DNA of 18,527 bases, from the NCBI GenBank assembly GCA_009663005.1, contig VIGQ01001415.1, positions 27,501-46,027 of the forward strand. The letters are read 5' to 3'. A program made the translations under genes and the position numbers. The number at the start of each line of letters is the position of its first letter. The stretch's first letter is position 1. Of the stretch, positions 16,592-18,527 are shown in pieces. The notes beneath the pieces are model-generated. The model saw only the letters and a list, made by a program, of their open reading frames with translations, ran no database searches and had not been told where the DNA came from. The DNA comes from Actinidia chinensis. Its lineage: Eukaryota; Streptophyta; Magnoliopsida; Ericales; Actinidiaceae.

Positions 16592-16735
16592 TATTGATAA
16601 TTACACTGACCTCCCTGAGTTTATGGATTAAATAATACAAGACAACTTGACGTTTAAAAATTATAATTACCCCAATTACCACCTCCCCTGAAGTTTGGAA
16701 AATTATAATAGATCCCTCAATTGAACCCCAAATAT
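16592..16735 (+). repeat. Degenerate array of ATAATTACA..GACC..CCTGA(A)GTTT units
   Basis: Segments such as ATAATTACACTGACCTCCC, TACAAGACAACTTGACGTTT, AAAATTATAATTACCCC, CCTGAAGTTTGG and AAAATTATAATAGATCCC repeat one plan with a spacing of 30-45 bp. The plan resembles 7540-7735. Similar strings are common in plant intergenic DNA; no coding content. Confidence 0.45.
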
Positions 16736-17010
16736 ATCTAAATTATATATTAAATTTAAATTTATTTTTATTCGGGTTTCCGCAAAAACGGGCAACAAAT
16801 TTGTGAACAAAATTTGGATTGGGGTTAATTGGGATTCTCTATCAGCCATAAGTCCATTTTTAATTTTTTTGTGCAGTAGACTGAATTTTTGATAGAAATT
16901 TTAAACTATTTTATACATTTTCCTTTGATTTATTAATCTATTTAAACTTAAGATCAAAGTGAACTATGTTCTAAATATGAGAAGGACCTTTGGATATGGT
17001 TTACATATTT

Positions 17011-17587
17011 GGGGTGTGTTTGGACTTTTCTTCAATACTTTTTATATTTATTTTTTTTATAATTTTTTAATTATCCATTTAAGATAAAGTTAAAATTAAA
17101 AAATCTTGATTCAAAAGTTAAAAGTAAATTACTCGACTTTTTTTTGGCTTATTTTCTTATTACAGACTTGTTTTCATCTTTTACTAATTTTTTCTACCTT
17201 TTGTTTTGGTCATTTTTTTGTAATATTAATACATAATTAATATTAGAAATTTCAAGTAATATTTCAAAATTGGATTGCTAATCTTTCTAGGCTCAAAATT
17301 TAAATAATATATTTTTTCCTAATATAGTACTAAATATTATTTTTGATAATTTAAAAACCCCAAAAATTTAAATTATATATTTTAAATTATATATTAAAAA
17401 AAATATTAAAGTAAAAATTTTTTATTTTAATCATCTAAATATTATTAATATATATTTTATCTAATTAAACGAAATTATATTTAAATATTAACAACTAATT
17501 AATTAAGTGGGGTAATTTGTCTTTTTATATTTTATCCAATTCATATCCCACTTCTAAATCCCTTCGTTCAAACAACATCCAAACACC
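17011..17587. mobile_element. MITE-like element with GGTGTGTTTGGA-type ends
   Basis: The left end is GGGGTGTGTTTGGAC (17011-17025); the right end, CATCCAAACACC (17576-17587), is GGTGTTTGGATG on the minus strand. The interior is very AT-rich and without ORFs. GGGTGTGTTTGG ends are known for PIF/Harbinger (Tourist-like) elements, but the end match has a 2-bp gap and no 3-bp duplication is clear. A second candidate end, TGTCAAACGGGCTG, lies at 17703-17716, so the right boundary may be wrong or two elements may overlap. Confidence 0.35.
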
Positions 17588-17721
17588 AAAGTATAAATCC
17601 ACCCTTCTTAAAAGGTGGGCCCCCCTTATTATAAATCTTCCCTCATTCCAAATCCTCTCTTAAATCCTCACTCATTTCAAATCTACCAAAATCATCTCCT
17701 GCTGTCAAACGGGCTGTTAAT

Positions 17722-17768
17722 GTACCTAACACATAACACATGGAGTACCTAACACATGGAGTTAGGTA
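17722..17768. repeat. Short tandem repeat with hairpin
   Basis: GTACCTAACACATAACACATGGA (17722-17744) is followed by a shortened copy, GTACCTAACACATGGA (17745-17760). TACCTAAC (17746-17753) and GTTAGGTA (17761-17768) form a perfect 8-bp stem around a 7-nt loop. Confidence 0.7.
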
Positions 17769-17918
17769 AATGCAAAGAATATTCAAATGAAAATTTTAGC
17801 CACAGCCCTATCCCGTACTTTGAACTGCTTGGGGTTAAAGTAGCCCTTCTGCAAACTGTAGGACCCACTGTGGTTGCACCACCGTAATTATAGTCTGCGT
17901 CTAAAGTACCTCCATTAT

Positions 17919-17999
17919 TTTGGTCGAAACATGTATTGTACATGAAAGAGGAAGTAAATTCCATGCTCTTGGATCACGCACAATCTGGAACATAAAGAC
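17919..17999 (+). repeat. Dispersed repeat of about 75 bp, copy 2
   Basis: This is the counterpart of 16183-16262, with the same order of words from ATTATTTTGG through AACATGTATTGTACATGAAAGAG to CTGGAACATAAAGACT. The 71-codon frame on the minus strand (17749-17964) overlaps it and has no recognised motif. Confidence 0.7.
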
Positions 18000-18527
18000 T
18001 TTAAAATTGTGAAAAACAGAAAAAGTCTTATTTGTCTCGTGAAAGCTTGCCTATTGCCACATATTCACTTATTTTTGGAAGCGATGCGTGTTTTCTCATA
18101 TCAATGGCACCATGGACTATATAAGTTATGAATCCATGACTAAAATTTTGGATTTTTTTCTTTCTTACTTACTCGGATTTGAAATTTGTATGAATACCTT
18201 GAAAGAATAGTTTCAACAAATATTAATAACTTGTAGATAATTATCTTCTACCAATTTTCTAGGCTGTATCCTAAATTCAGGGAAATTATTATCGGATTTC
18301 CCGGGGAAATAAGAACCTTGATATTTCTAACCAATATAGACTTTAATTGGTTCCCACGCTTCAAGTCAATCAAATCAATTGCAAAAGAGTCTTTTCCTAA
18401 TAGAAGTAAGTCTCTGTTTTAAAAAAAAACCCCTCCGGCCTCAAAAAACCCCCTTTTAAAAAAATTTTTGATTGCTATCTTATTTTCTCTTATAAGCACA
18501 TAAGTGCATAGACATGCTACGGACACA
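18000..18527. other. Intergenic tail with a second suspicious homopolymer stretch
   Basis: No gene is seen. Bases 18417-18469 consist of successive runs (T4, A9, C4, T, CC, GG, CC, T, C, A6, C5, T4, A7, T5), much like the artefact-like stretch at 10448-10504. A TATATAAG at about 18118 has no gene after it. Confidence 0.4.

Overview
This window looks like nuclear DNA of a flowering plant, probably a eudicot. It is AT-rich, it contains a broken plant BAHD acyltransferase exon with an intron-type 3' splice site, and most of it is built from LTR retrotransposons and small DNA transposons of plant type. I see no intact protein-coding gene, no rRNA, tRNA or CRISPR, and no bacterial signals. Everything that can be read as protein is a pseudogene or a transposon remnant with stops and frameshifts.

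Layout. Bases 1-1095 carry no gene; a small inverted-repeat (MITE-like) element lies at 1101-1312. Exon 2 of a BAHD acyltransferase pseudogene (nearest to benzyl alcohol O-benzoyltransferase / anthranilate N-benzoyltransferase types) starts at 1379 after a polypyrimidine tract and AG. It keeps the HTMSD (HxxxD) motif, breaks off near 1782 and resumes at 3448. Between the halves lies a hAT-like element (1783-3447), which itself holds a Ty3/gypsy chromovirus remnant: duplicated reverse-transcriptase entry segment, the end of pol, and an LTR at 2845-3390. The second half of the exon is cut at 3691/3692 by the LTR of a minus-strand Ty1/copia element (3692 to about 5700), of which only the RT and RNase H half remains.

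A second hAT-like copy (5759-5975) is interrupted by a long, decayed plus-strand Ty1/copia element (5976 to about 12888). It has a 5' LTR, a repeat-rich leader of about 1.3 kb, gag with a damaged zinc knuckle, protease, integrase, reverse transcriptase, RNase H, a polypurine tract and a truncated 3' LTR. The two LTRs are only about 75% alike by eye, so this insertion is old.

From 12889 to the end there is intergenic DNA. It holds two GGCCC/AAGCCC-rich blocks flanking an internally duplicated segment (13366-14556), a short GC-richer ORF of unknown nature (14576-14854), a 68-bp tandem repeat, a small hAT MITE with a perfect 8-bp target-site duplication (15117-15302), a 20-bp perfect palindrome, a dispersed repeat of about 75 bp in two copies, and a second MITE-like element near 17011-17587.

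The pieces do not form a working pathway; they record successive insertions into a dead acyltransferase gene. The most useful observations are the split BAHD exon, a phased 10-bp array in the gypsy LTR that forms heat-shock-element-like sites, a G-run cluster in the copia gag region, and a homopolymer-inflated stretch at 10448-10504 that looks like a sequencing or assembly error. I found no convincing sign of a previously undescribed biological system.
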